From the NCBI GenBank assembly GCA_026770575.1, contig MU657196.1, positions 23,585 through 38,140 on the forward strand: a stretch of DNA of 14,556 nucleotides. Reading direction: 5' to 3'. Origin of the DNA: Pelagophyceae sp. CCMP2097. Taxonomy: Eukaryota; Sar; Pelagophyceae. Of the stretch, positions 1-8,920 are shown piece after piece. The notes under the pieces were generated by a model. It saw only the letters and a list, made by a program, of their open reading frames with translations, did no database searches and was not told the DNA's origin. Position 1 is the first letter of the stretch; each line of letters begins with the position of its first letter. The translations under genes and the position numbers were made by a program.

Positions 1-224
1 CCGACGGTGTCACGAGCTGCGCGTTCTCGCCCAGCGGCGAGCGCATCGTGACGGCGAGCTACGACGAGACGGCGCAGCTCTGGGACGCCAAGACGGGCGC
101 GATGCAGGCGACGCTCGAGGGGCACACCTCGGGCGTCGCGGGCTGCGCGTTCTCGTCCGACGGCACGCGCGTCGTGACGGCGAGCTACGACAAAACGGCG
201 CGGCTCTGGAGTGTGGTGCTCTAG
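1..224 (+). CDS. WD40-repeat protein, C-terminal end (partial)
   Basis: The frame is open from base 3 to the TAG at 222-224 and the gene continues to the left of the window. It encodes 73 residues covering about two WD40 blades. Each shows the pattern GVxxCAFSxxGxRxVTASYDxTAxLW, with the structural Asp of the D-x-T-A turn and the closing LW. The spacer carries the linker WDAKTGAMQATLEGHTSGV, including the GH dipeptide that opens a blade. The near-identical blades suggest recent internal duplication, as in long WD40 arrays of NACHT/NB-ARC or stand-alone propeller proteins. WD40 propellers are scaffolds, and no partner can be named here. No other domain is visible. The stop falls directly after the last strand (SVVL), so the protein ends on its propeller. 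Convergent with the RING/Sel1 gene on the other strand. Confidence 0.9.
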   Translation, partial: DGVTSCAFSPSGERIVTASYDETAQLWDAKTGAMQATLEGHTSGVAGCAFSSDGTRVVTASYDKTARLWSVVL

Positions 225-689
225 TACCGTGCTCCTTTCATCGTGCACCTTGGTGGACGCCGTGGGTTAAAAATGGCTTTCCTGGTCTTGCAAGAGCGAC
301 GACGGTGTCCTCGAGGCGGGTCGCTCCGCGTGCATCGTGGTCGGGCGCACCTGGGCGCGCCTGCGAGCCTGCTGCGCTCTGCAGCGGCTGAAACGCGCTT
401 CGCCTACAGCGAAGTGTTCGTGGGCCGGAGCCCTGGGTGGTGCCGGGCCGACGAGATCGCGAGACCGCGCCGTGCCGCGGCCCGAGGGCAAAAGAGGGAG
501 TGCGGGGCCTCGCTTTGCAAGGTACTGGCATTCGAGCATCCTTCGACAGTGACAGTCAGACACGCCACCCGGTGCGCGCCCGGCAACCGGAGCGGCGCTT
601 CTGAATAAGAATGCGTCCTCTCCCGGGCGAGCGGCGCGCCTCGTCGAGCGGCCGGGCGGCACGTTGCCGATGGATGCGCGCTGGCCGAG
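225..689. other. Convergent intergenic region, no gene recognised
   Basis: This 465-bp stretch lies between the stop of the WD40 gene and the corrected stop of the RING/Sel1 gene. Several frames stay open on both strands, but only because GC-rich DNA has few stops; their translations are Arg/Ala/Pro-rich and show no domain. It should hold both 3' untranslated regions. A 6-bp-stem hairpin (CTTCGC/GCGAAG) sits near 399-415. I see nothing else. Confidence 0.6.
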
Positions 690-1608
690 TCAACGCTTGC
701 GCGCCGCAAGCCGGGCCTCGAGCGACTCAACGTTGCCAGCGGCGCCGACGTGTCCCTTCGCCGCGGCGCGCTTGGAGAGGCGCAGCGCCTCGTGTTCGTC
801 CTGCGGCACGCCTTCGCCGTCTGCGTGACACGCGCCGCATGTAGAGCCCTTGTGCGTCGCCCTGCGCCGCGGCGAGGCGGAACCACTTGACGGCTTCGTC
901 GAACGACTGGGCCACGCCCTTGCCGGAGTACAACATCCCGCCTAGATTGGATTGCGCGATAGGAAGTCCTTGCTCGGCTGCGCGCTGGGTCCAATGCGCG
1001 GCGGCCTTGAAGTCGATCTTGACGCCGTGCCCGAAATGATAACATGTCCCCAGAGAGCACTGTGCGGTTACGTGGCCTTGCGCCGCAGCGAGCGTGCACA
1101 ACTGGAACGCGCGCTTGGAGCTCTGCTTCAGGCCCAAACGACCCTCACGATACGTGTTGGCGAGCATCATCTGCGCCGCGGCGTTCCCGGCGTCCACGTG
1201 CTTCAACATCCGGCGCAGCCACTCGGCCTCGTCTGGGGGCGGCGCCCGGCAGAGCGGGCACCGGTCATCGTACTCTTGCACTTGTAGGCGCACGCGCTGC
1301 AAGTCGACTTGCAGCAGCAAGAGTATATAGTACAATCGTTGCGCGTGGTCTCTGTCCGGGAGCAGGTCCAGGCAAATGGCACACGTGCCGCGCCAGTCCG
1401 GCACGTCGTCGTCGTCCAGCGCAGCGACCTTAACCTCCGTCTTTGCCGTCCGACCAGCGGATAAGCGCGGCGCCGCCCTAGAACCAGCGGCCGGCGCGAC
1501 GTCCTCTGCGAAGGCGGGCTCCTCCTTGATCTGCAGCTTCTCTGGCATGAGCGTATCAAGGAGGCGGTCCTGGAACTCGGAAGAAAACGCCGCGCAGCGG
1601 CCTCGCCG
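690..1608 (-). pseudogene. RING finger + Sel1-repeat protein, three frameshifts
   Basis: Reading right to left, the frame opens after a stop at 1609-1611 and passes through EFQDRLLDTLMPEKL, with an ATG at 1548 (MPEKLQIKEEPA). A RING-type finger follows: CAIC near 1373-1386 and CPLCRAPPP near 1249-1260. Then come Sel1/TPR-like repeats (AAAQGHVTAQ, AAEQGLPIAQ, AAAQGDAQGL). The middle RING ligands (CCC, C-x2-C, C) are readable only one frame over, between about 1328 and 1278, after which the original frame resumes. A third shift near 840 moves the last Sel1 repeat (ACHADGEGVPQDEHEALRL) to another frame that ends at TGA 690-692. Intact relatives would be RING E3 ligases with Sel1 scaffolds. Three indels restoring recognisable protein suggest recent decay or base-calling errors. 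Likely the 3' part of the same gene as the MYND exon upstream. Confidence 0.75.
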
Positions 1609-1736
1609 TTACTGCCGGTTTGTATTTGCTGTGACGGAAACGGTTTGCATTCTAGTGCAATTGGCTTAGGAGGTCCGAGGGCCACCCGTCAATCTTTAAA
1701 AATCTAAAATACAAGATTTTGAACGACTCCGGGTGG

Positions 1737-1895
1737 CTGCCTGCACTGCGCCTTGTGTCCAAGCTCGAGCCAGTCGGCGAGCTGGCACGCCTTGGAGCAG
1801 TAGTGGCGCGATTTGCACGTGTTGCAGTGCTTGCCGCCGGGCTCGGCGCAGACGCAGCACGGCTTGCGAATAACGGCTGCCGGCGGATCGTCCAT
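1737..1895 (-). CDS. MYND zinc-finger exon (5' part of MYND-RING-Sel1 gene)
   Basis: The ATG at 1893-1895 starts MDDPPAAVIRKPCCVC. A complete MYND finger follows, with ligands C-x2-C, C-x2-C, YC-x3-C, H and C in CCVCAEPGGKHCNTCK, SRHYCSKACQ and WLELGHKAQC. MYND fingers bind proline-rich partner peptides. After Gln at 1737-1739 the frame runs on briefly (PPGVVQNLVF) and stops at 1704. From memory, algal proteins of this family continue from the finger into a linker like AAEFQDRLLD and then the RING, and that linker is present on this strand at 1555-1578. The 128 bp between (1609-1736) are AT-richer, contain stops in the linker frame and have no splice pair that keeps frame, so I read them as an intron or insertion. 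An in-frame ATG at 2088-2090 exists but would run into the divergent promoter. Confidence 0.75.
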
Positions 1896-2116
1896 GGCAG
1901 CGGCGTCGTTCGAACGCAGGTGGTGCCTTGCCACTTCGGCTCTCTCTTGGTCGTAAGCCTGTTCAACTTTTAAGGGTGTTTTCAGTTTTGGCGATTCCGC
2001 GCCAAGCTTGCGCCACTGCTTGCGCCCGGGACCCGCGGTGCCCCAGGCGTCCCTTTGGACCAACGTTTGGTGCCCACCCGCTCGACGCACCGACGCCGCC
2101 CGCCGACGGCGCCTCG
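1896..2116. promoter_or_regulatory. Divergent promoter region, MYND gene / B3GNTL1-like gene
   Basis: This region holds 221 bp between two divergent ATGs. Within it lie a perfect 10-bp palindrome CGTTCGAACG (1907-1916), 12 bp from the MYND ATG, and an inverted repeat TTGGCG/CGCCAA with a 6-bp spacer (1988-2005). The latter's TTTTGGCG/GCGCCAA halves resemble E2F/DP sites. No TATA box is evident. The promoter role is inferred from position. Confidence 0.45.
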
Positions 2117-3579
2117 ATGGCGGAGCTGGCCGCCGCGGAGCCGCTGGCCGCCGCGGAGCCGCTGACCGCGCCGGGAGAGCCGCCGAGCGCGCCGGGAGGG
2201 CCGCCGAGCGGATCGGGAGAGCCGCTGAGCGCGGCAGGAGGCGCCGACGACGACGTCCACGACGACGGCGTCCACGACGACGGCGTCAATGGCGACGACG
2301 ACGGCGTCGGCGTGGCTTTTGTCCTCGCGGCGTACAACACCGAGGCCTACATCGACGCCGCGCTGGCCTCAGTCCTCGCCCAGCGCCGCGCGGGCCGCGG
2401 CGTGCGGGTCCGCCTCGAGTGCGTCGTCGTCGACGACTCCTCGACGGACGGCACGCGCGCCGCAATCGACGCCTGGGCCCCGCGCTTCGCGGCAAGCGGT
2501 TTTCCACTCACCGTCGTCGCGCACGGCGAGAACCGCGGCGCGGGGGCCGCGAGGAACACGGGCATCATCGCAACAGGCCGCGTCCGCTCAAGTCACCGGA
2601 CCGTCCGCAGCAGGCCAGAGGGTCTCGCCGGGAGGAAAGCCCCTTGACGGACGCTCCGGTCGCGACAAGGCCTGGGGCTTGTGGCCGTCGGCGGCGTCGG
2701 CGTCGCAGAGTTGCGTAGGCCGCGCGGCCGGAGACGAACTGGATTTGCCTCCTCGACGTCGACGACGTCGCGGCGCCCCATCGCGGCGTGGCCATGCTTT
2801 CGGCGGCGCTCGAACTGGGCGCGCGCGAGCAGACTACGACGCTCCTCGGGTCCCGGTTCACGCGCGACCCGCCCGACGCAACGATGCGCTACGCGAATTG
2901 GGCCAACGCGCTCCCGCAAAGCCGGCTGCGCCTCGAGTGCTTCCGAGAAGTCACTCTCCTCCAACCGACGTGGTGCGCCCCTCAAACGGGCGACGGCGGA
3001 GCAGAGGGTCGGTGTAGGTTCTTCCACCGCGCCCTCTGGCGGAGCTGCGGCGGCTACGACGAGGGTGTCCGGCTCTGCGACGACTTGCATTTCTTTTACC
3101 GGCACGTTTTGGAGCAAAAGGGCGGCCTCTTACGCGTCGACGAGTCTCTCGTGGTGTATCGGCACTTGCCGGGCACGCTGACTTCCAAGACGTCGCGCAA
3201 GGAGCTCGTGAGAGTGCGCTGCTGCGCCTTTGCCAAGCACGTGCTTCCCAAATGGCCGCGTTTTAGCATCTGGGGCGCGGGCCGCGACGCGAGAGACTTT
3301 GTCAACGCACTTTGCCAACTCGACGCGACCATGGCGCAGCGCGTCGTCGCCTTGCACGACGTCGACGCGGCCAAAGTCGACGCCGGAACGTATCACAACG
3401 GCAAGACTGGCCGGACGTGGGCCGTGAAAAGCGTCGCTTGCATAAAATCGCCTTTTGTCTGCTGCGTCGCTTTGGACAGGTACGTCGAGCACGGCATCGA
3501 CCTTGTGCGGAAACGCGTCGTCGACCACGCGACCTCAAAAGGACTCGTTGAAGGACAAGACTACTGGCACTTTAACTGA
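2117..3579 (+). CDS. B3GNTL1: B3GNTL1-like family-2 glycosyltransferase
   Basis: Proposed exons are 2117-2581, 2734-2972 and 3018-3579, giving 421 residues. The N-terminus (1-70) is low-complexity, with Glu-Pro-Leu/Pro-Pro-Ser-Ala repeats and then Asp-rich DDGV repeats. The GT-A fold follows: VLAAYNTEAYID, VVVDDSSTDGT (Asp106-107), NRGAGAARNTG, and the metal-binding DVD (163-165) in WICLLDVDD. The rest matches human B3GNTL1 (361 aa) in order: RYANW, LLQPTW, FYRHV, SLVVYRHLP, LPKWPRFSIWGAGRDAR, and the C-terminal EGQDYWHF. B3GNTL1 is a predicted N-acetylglucosaminyltransferase of uncertain acceptor. Intron 2 (2973-3017, GTGCGC...TAG, 45 nt) is well supported because its removal restores PTWFFHRALW. 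Intron 1 is less certain: the donor could be 2582 with acceptor at 2733 or 2718. No signal peptide or membrane segment is seen. Divergent from the MYND gene and convergent (114 bp) with the acyltransferase. Confidence 0.85.
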
Positions 3580-3693
3580 CGCTCGCGAAACGCGCGTCGG
3601 CACCCGGGTTGGATCGTTTGGAGGGTGACAAGGAAAAGGCGAAACTGGACAGGCCACATCTGCGCGCGCGCCGCGGGAAAGGCCGTCGGGCGT

Positions 3694-6447
3694 TCACGCC
3701 TCGAAGGCGCGCGTGGTGCAGGGCGTGCGCGTCGGCGTCGGCGCTTGCGGCGTCGGGGCGTCGCGCGGCGAGAGCGAGTCGCGCTCTGTGAGGTCGGCCG
3801 CCAAGGGCTGCGGGGCCTTGAAGGGCGACTCCGTCTCTGTCAAGTCGGCCTCGAAGGGCTGCGCAAAGGGCATCGGGCGGTCGGGGGCCTTGAAGGGCGA
3901 CTCCGTCTCTGTGAGATCGTCCGCGTCGAAGAAAAGGTCCGTCTCCGTCGCGCCGTCAAAGGGCCCGTGCGGCTGCGTGTGCCGCATGTAGCACTTGTGC
4001 GCGGCGTACGACGCGACGACGAGGGGCGTGATGGCGCCCGCGGCGCAGAGGAGGAGTGGCAGGGCCAGCGTCATGGCGATGACGCAGCACAGCGTGGCGA
4101 TAAAGAGTAAAGGCGTGAGCAACAGCGTCGTCACCAGCGCGGCGAGGATCGCGGAAGCGGCGGCGGCGACCCACGCAAACGTGAAGACCGCAAAGGGCGT
4201 GACCCGCCTTTCCGGCGTCACCGCGACGACGTCGCCGCACTTGGCCGCGTCAAAGTCGCCGGACCTTGCAAATTCGGCCATGAGAGCGTCCTTCTCGACC
4301 CACCGCGCGTCCAGCCAGGCGCACCTAAACGGGGTATCGGACGGCGCAGGGGAGAGGACAGATTCGAGGCCATCGTCCCTGGACCGACGACGGACCCCCC
4401 CGCAACCCAGCAAGGTGCTCACGCGAGCTGGTCTGCGTCGGAGGGGAGTTGCTTCTCGCGGTCGAAAATGTCCGAGGCGCGGTGCGCTTTCGTGTGCACC
4501 CGGACAAAGTCCGGCGCCTCGCCCTTGAACAGTCGAGCGACGTTGGGCAGGTCGACGTCGACCTTGCGCTCAAAGCCGAGCTCCCACGACGGGATTTCTC
4601 CAGTGTAGCCCGCGTACGCCACCGTCGCGTCGTAAATCGCCACGTCGTCTAATGCAACGCCCGCCTCCTGGAACCCGCGCAGCGCCGCCACGAAGCCCGC
4701 AGAACGAGGCACCACGAGGAGCGAGTGCCTGCGGGGGCCGGCTCGCCGGAAGCTTATGACCATCGGGTGTTTCCCCCGGCGACCCTCTGGTCACGTGTCA
4801 TGCCGCGGCGGTGCCGCGTTTGCCGGGCGCGGGCGCTCGCTGCGGGCGGCCGTTCTTAAAGGCGTAAAGTTCCGCTTTTTCCTTGGATTCCACATTGGAC
4901 GTCGTCCCCTCGGGGAAGATGAGCACGACGCTACACGGCCAGCGTGGTCCCCACGGACAAATTTTGCAAGGCGCGCCGCCCGACGGACGGCGTGCCGCCC
5001 GACCGACGATGACCACTCATGCAAAGAAACGCACGTTGGCTTGCCGCCCTTTGCAATGTCGGCCACGCCGCGCGTGATGGCGCTGATGTCGGCGCCGCGC
5101 GTCCTGCGGGGCGCGGAAGCGCGGTCCGGAAGAATGGTCCGGAAGAATGGTCCCGAAGCATGGTCCGGAAGAATGAAAGGGCGAAAAGGCGCACTCTGCC
5201 TGGCCCGGCCTCTTCTTGCCTCGCGTGACGAAGACGAACCCGACGAGCTTCATGGCCCAGCCGACGATGGGGACCGTCTTCATGTCGTCGAGGAGGACGA
5301 TTTTCAACGAGCCGTGCGCGCGGACGACTCGAAGAAGCTCCCAAATGTACAGCCAGTCCACATCGAGCCTAAAGCCACAATCGAGCAGCGGAGGCTCGTG
5401 TCCGCATCGGACCTCGCAGAGGGACTTTGAAGAGGGCCGTCAACGGACCGCAGACGACCACGCAGCATCCTTTCAAGCGCCGTGCGGCCTTTCAACGAGC
5501 CTTTCAACGGCCTTTCAACGAGCCTTTCGACCGGACGGCATTTTTGGCTTCTCGGCGGCCGCGCCGTCGGAGTTCAGCGCCGCGGTTCCAAAACGCCTCT
5601 TGTCGAACGCCGTTGGTTGCTGGTGGTTGGCAATGAGCACGGCGGCACGGCGGTCCGGGTGCGGCAACTCGCCACTGAGCTGCATCTCCGTGCCGTGTGG
5701 GAGCACGGGGCCGCCGACGATGGCGTCGGCCCAGCCTAGATACGGATCGCGCCACTTTACGGCACATCACACGCGCTGCGCGTCGGACGGCATGATACGG
5801 CATGATTCGGCATGATTCGGCATGATACGGCATGATACGACTCGCTCTCGCCCGCGCTGCGCCTCGCACGGCTCCCGAGCGGTCGCTGGCGCGACATCTG
5901 ACCACGGCGGCGTTGCGCCGTCGTTGCCGCGACGGTCCGCGTCTTCCGATGCCGCCGGGTCCTGGTTTCCCGACCGCCGCCGACGCGGCTCGGGACCGGC
6001 GAGCGTGAGGTCGAGCCAGGCGCGCGCGAGGAGCGGGTCGAGCGGCTCCACGATGACGTTGATGAGGAAAGCCAGCGTGCAGAGCACCCTAGGCGCAGCG
6101 TCGAAAACGGGCCGAGAGGATGCGCCCAAAGGGCCGCGTCTCCGGGCGCCCGTCGGTTTCGTGGGACTTGTGCCTCGCCGGGCCGCCGCCCCGCAAAGGT
6201 CCGATGCTCGGCGCGGTGCGGGGACAAGGACGTTGGAACAAGGCCCCCGGCTCGGAACTTTGGCCCTCTGCCAAAAGCGCGCGGCCGCAGGCAAGACGCA
6301 CGCGGTGACGCCGAGGATGAGGACGACGCGGACGACGACTTTCAGCGTGCCGAGCGCGCCGGCCTGGTTCGGCGCCGCGGGCCGCGCGAGCCATTCCGTG
6401 ACGTGCGAATCCTTCAGAGGCCCCTTTGCATCCTCTTTGGCGCCCAT
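3694..6447 (-). CDS. LCLAT1/AGPAT-type lysophospholipid acyltransferase
   Basis: Proposed exons on the minus strand are 6447-6302, 6088-5997, 5735-5621, 5368-5225, 5103-5035, 4930-4844, 4728-4423 and 4324-3694, giving 529 residues with every phase agreeing. PlsC-type enzymes esterify lysophosphatidate or lysocardiolipin from acyl-CoA at ER or mitochondrial membranes. An N-terminal hydrophobic segment (about 34-65) precedes motif I NHQLDVD (NHx4D, 116-122, formed across an intron). Next come GSLKI, VPIVGWAMKLVGFVFV, motif III FPEGT (194-198), VPRSAGFVAAL, IYDATVAY and CAWLDARWVEKD. This block order matches LCLAT1 and AGPAT3-5. A hydrophobic region near 362-428 holds two or three membrane spans, as in that subfamily. 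The polar tail repeats DLTETESPFKAP twice. Three of seven introns appear to use GC donors (5620, 5224, 4843). Which lysolipid it uses cannot be read from sequence. Confidence 0.88.
3812..3912. repeat. 29-bp coding direct repeat in acyltransferase tail
   Basis: The 29 bp at 3812-3840 recur identically at 3884-3912, 72 bp apart. On the minus strand they encode two copies of TETESPFKAP, within the longer duplicated motif DLTETESPFKAP. The third codon positions are also identical, which points to recent duplication or conversion rather than selection on protein alone. Confidence 0.9.
5123..5174. repeat. 13-bp tandem repeat, 4 copies, in acyltransferase intron 4
   Basis: Four head-to-tail units of GGTCCGGAAGAAT occur at 5123, 5136, 5149 and 5162. 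The third has two substitutions and the others are identical. The array lies wholly within the proposed 121-nt intron 5104-5224. Confidence 0.95.
5487..5533. repeat. 11/12-bp tandem repeat, 4 copies, in acyltransferase intron 3
   Basis: Units GCCTTTCAACGA and GCCTTTCAACG alternate four times, the last diverging to GCCTTTCGACC. The array lies within the proposed 252-nt GC-AG intron 5369-5620. A related single CCTTTCAAG lies just upstream at about 5469-5477. Confidence 0.9.
5791..5840. repeat. 10-bp tandem repeat, 5 copies, in acyltransferase intron 2
   Basis: Five units of CATGATWCGG run head to tail. Units 1, 4 and 5 read CATGATACG and units 2 and 3 read CATGATTCG. The array lies within the 261-nt intron 5736-5996. 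Near-identity of the copies indicates recent expansion. Confidence 0.95.
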
Positions 6448-6667
6448 GGCCTTTGGCGTGTTTTTCCGCGCGCGGCCCTCGCCCGCGGCGGGCGTCGCGG
6501 GCGACGTGTCGCTGGCGGCAGCGCGGCGCGGCGAATTCCGCATTCCGCCGCCCTCCACCAATGAGGTGCGGGGCATGCCACCAATGAGGTGCGGGCATTC
6601 CCAACGGCCACGATTCAAGTCCGTTAGTCGCGCAGCCGAAGGGACCTCGCGCCGAGTCGGCTTCGCC
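6448..6667. promoter_or_regulatory. Divergent promoter region with duplicated CCAAT element
   Basis: This region holds 220 bp between the ATGs of the acyltransferase and DNAAF4. At its centre, a 22-bp segment beginning CCACCAATGAGGTGCGGGG (6555-6576) repeats at 6578-6598 with one base less. Each copy holds a CCAAT pentamer (6558-6562 and 6581-6585), 23 bp apart or about two helical turns. CCAAT is the NF-Y core motif. A promoter role is inferred from position and motif. Confidence 0.55.
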
Positions 6668-8920
6668 ATGCTCGGCGGCGAGTACACGTGGAAGGAGACG
6701 GCGGCGGCGGTGCACGTGCGCGTGCAGCTCAAGGGCTGCAGCGCAAAGGCGGTGGATGTCTTTGCTGCGGACGTGTACTGCAAAATCTCGTACCCGCCGC
6801 GCCTGATCGAGTTGGACCTCCTCCACCCCGTCGACGAGGACGCGGCCCAGGCCAAGATCAAGGACGGCGTCTTGACGCTGACGCTGCCGAAGAAGCAGCC
6901 GGAGACGTGGGGCGCGTTGGTATGCGGCAAGGGCACGCTGACAAAGGTGCGGGATCCAACGCCGAGCCCACAGCAGCATTGTCGCGCTGCCTGTGATCCT
7001 CTGTTGCCGTGGTACCCTCTGTTGTCATGGCATGTCGTTCCCATATAGGCCGAGGTGTCGAGCCGGCGCTTGGAGGCGACTGCTCGGCGGCGGAGCCGCG
7101 AGGCGGAGATCACGGCCAACGCTCGGCAGCGCAAGACGGACGACGAGCGCGTCGCTCTGCGGACGCAGATGGCGCTGGAGAGCGACGAGCGCGGCGCCAT
7201 CGACGACAAGAAGGCGGATGAAAAGTCGCGGGCGGAAGAGGACGTGTACGCAACTTTTAAAGACCTCAAAACCCAGGAGGCGCAGAGAGAAGCCGAGGCC
7301 AAGAAGCGCGACGCCGAGGCCAAGAAGCGCGACGCCGACGAGAACATGACGCTCGAGGAAGAGTGGGCCGCCAGCCAAAGGGCCGCCGGCGTCGTCGACG
7401 ACGTCGTCGGCATCGACGCCGCACCCGTCGTTGACGAGACGCCGCCGGCGGCCGCGGAGCCGCCGCCGCCGCCGCGCGCGTTGCCGCCGCCGCGGTCGCA
7501 GCGGCAGAACGTCGTCTCCGTGACGTGCAAACCCGCGTCGGCAAACCGACGCAGGACCACTCCGCAGAGGCTACACGCCAGGGCAAGGCCCGTGAGAGCA
7601 TCATAACCCTTTAGGCACACACCGCGCGTCTTTCCGACGCCCATGCGCGAGAGCAAGCTGGTGCGTCGTCGTTAGACCTGGGGGCGCCTTTCAAAGCATC
7701 ACCGCCATCCTTTGCAAGCGTCGGGAGACGCCATCTGCGAGCTCCTTTGCAAGCCGCAAGGGACCCATGCCTCTTTAGGTGGAGGAGAACCAGTGGGTGG
7801 CGAAGCACCGCGCGCACCTGCACAAGAACGGCATGTTGTTTGGTCGCAAGACGGACTCGCGCGGAATCGAGGAGGCGGACCCGACGTGGCTCAAAGCCCG
7901 CGGCGACGAACTCTTCGCCGGCGCCGACTTTGCCAGCGCCGTCGAGGCGTACACCGCCGCCCTCGAGCTCGACGCGGGCTGGGTCAACTGCTTGGCCAAC
8001 CGCGCTGCTTGTGAACTCAAGCTCGGCCGTTTCGACGACTGCGTCAACGACTGCACCGACGCTTTAGCGGCGCTCACGGACGCCTCGAAGCACTTCGAGC
8101 CGAAGCTCCTGGCCCGGCGCGCGGCGGCGCGCAGTGGGGCGGCGGACTTTTCCGGAGCGGCGCGGGATTTGGACGCTGCTGCAAAGTGCGCTTCGGGCGA
8201 CGATGCGCAAACGGCGCTGCGCGCCGACGCGGACCGCATGCGGTCTTTGGCCTTGGCCGCGATGGCAAAGGCCGACGCGGACGCGCTCCTCGGAGCAGGC
8301 GACGCTGCTGCGGCGGCGGCAAAGTACTCCGAAGCGCTTTCGTGCACAAGCAGAGTCCATGGCCGGCAAACCAGGACTGAGTTTACTGTTGAGCAGAGGT
8401 TCGAGAAACACCGCCGGACTCCGCGCAATCGGGGATATGCGACCAACGGGTGGTTCAAGAGTGCCGTAAAGCGTACGACGCCCGGACGCCAGGCGCGAGC
8501 CGAGCTTCGTCTCCGCGCTCGCCAACCGCGCCGCGGCGTACCTCGCCCTCGACGACGCGCGAGGTGCGCCGCCGCGGGACCGGTGCCACCGTGCCGTAGC
8601 GACGAGGCGCCGCGCCGTGGGAAGCGACCGACCGGACACGTCTAGGCGCTGTCGCCGACTGCACCGCCGCCCTGCGCATCTTCGAGTTCGACGACGAGGC
8701 CGCGGGCCCTTTGCCGCCGCACGGCTCGGAGAAGCGGCGCGGCTGGGTGCTGCGCACGCTGGCCCGGCGGGGGGCCGCGTACGCGAAACTGGGAGACGTC
8801 ACCGAAGCGATCCGAGACTACGAGGCCGCCACCGTCATCGCCCCAGACGACGCCGCGCTCCGCGCCGACTTGGGTGCGCTCCAGAAACTCGCAAGCGCCG
8901 ACGACGCGCCCGCCGCGTAA
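6668..8920 (+). CDS. DNAAF4: Dynein axonemal assembly factor 4 (DYX1C1-like)
   Basis: Exons are 6668-6946, 7049-7524, 7615-7660, 7779-8341, 8493-8563 and 8646-8920, giving 569 residues with all phases agreeing. DNAAF4 is a cytoplasmic HSP90/HSP70 co-chaperone needed to preassemble dynein arms. Residues 1-93 form the CS/p23 domain (EYTWKET, VDVFAADVYCKISYPP, AKIKDGVLTLTLPKK). A charged Ala/Arg/Glu/Lys helix follows, with a tandem AEAKKRD repeat, then a Pro-rich linker. A 46-nt exon encodes the family motif TPRVFPTPMRES. TPR units begin at EADPTWLKARGDELF (about 299) and ANRAACELKLGRF. A second TPR block (ANRAAAYLALDDAR, TLARRGAAYAKLGD, ATVIAPDD) makes it longer than the human protein (420 aa). 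Four of the five introns use GTGC donors with nearby family support. This is the strongest reconstruction in the window. Confidence 0.93.
6998..7032. repeat. 18-bp imperfect tandem repeat in DNAAF4 intron 1
   Basis: CCTCTGTTGCCGTGGTA at 6998-7014 is followed by CCTCTGTTGTCATGGCA at 7016-7032. The period is 18 bp and 14 of 17 positions match. It lies within the 102-nt intron 6947-7048. Confidence 0.85.

Noticed and set aside
404..1099. 231-residue minus-strand open frame reaching past 690
   Set aside because: It is an out-of-frame shadow of the Sel1 region. The Sel1 C-terminus is found in another frame ending at 690.
5791..5840. CRISPR-like array
   Set aside because: Units are 10 bp, contiguous and without spacers, and lie inside a eukaryotic intron. 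This is a simple tandem repeat.
5822..7048. A 408-residue plus-strand open frame
   Set aside because: Its first 280 residues are antisense to the acyltransferase and cross the promoter. Only the part from ATG 6668 has family support (CS domain), and it ends in DNAAF4 intron 1.
5767..7656. A 629-residue open frame on the minus strand
   Set aside because: Only its middle (6447-5997) belongs to the acyltransferase N-terminal exons plus an intron. The rest lies antisense to DNAAF4 exons and is open because of GC-rich codon bias.
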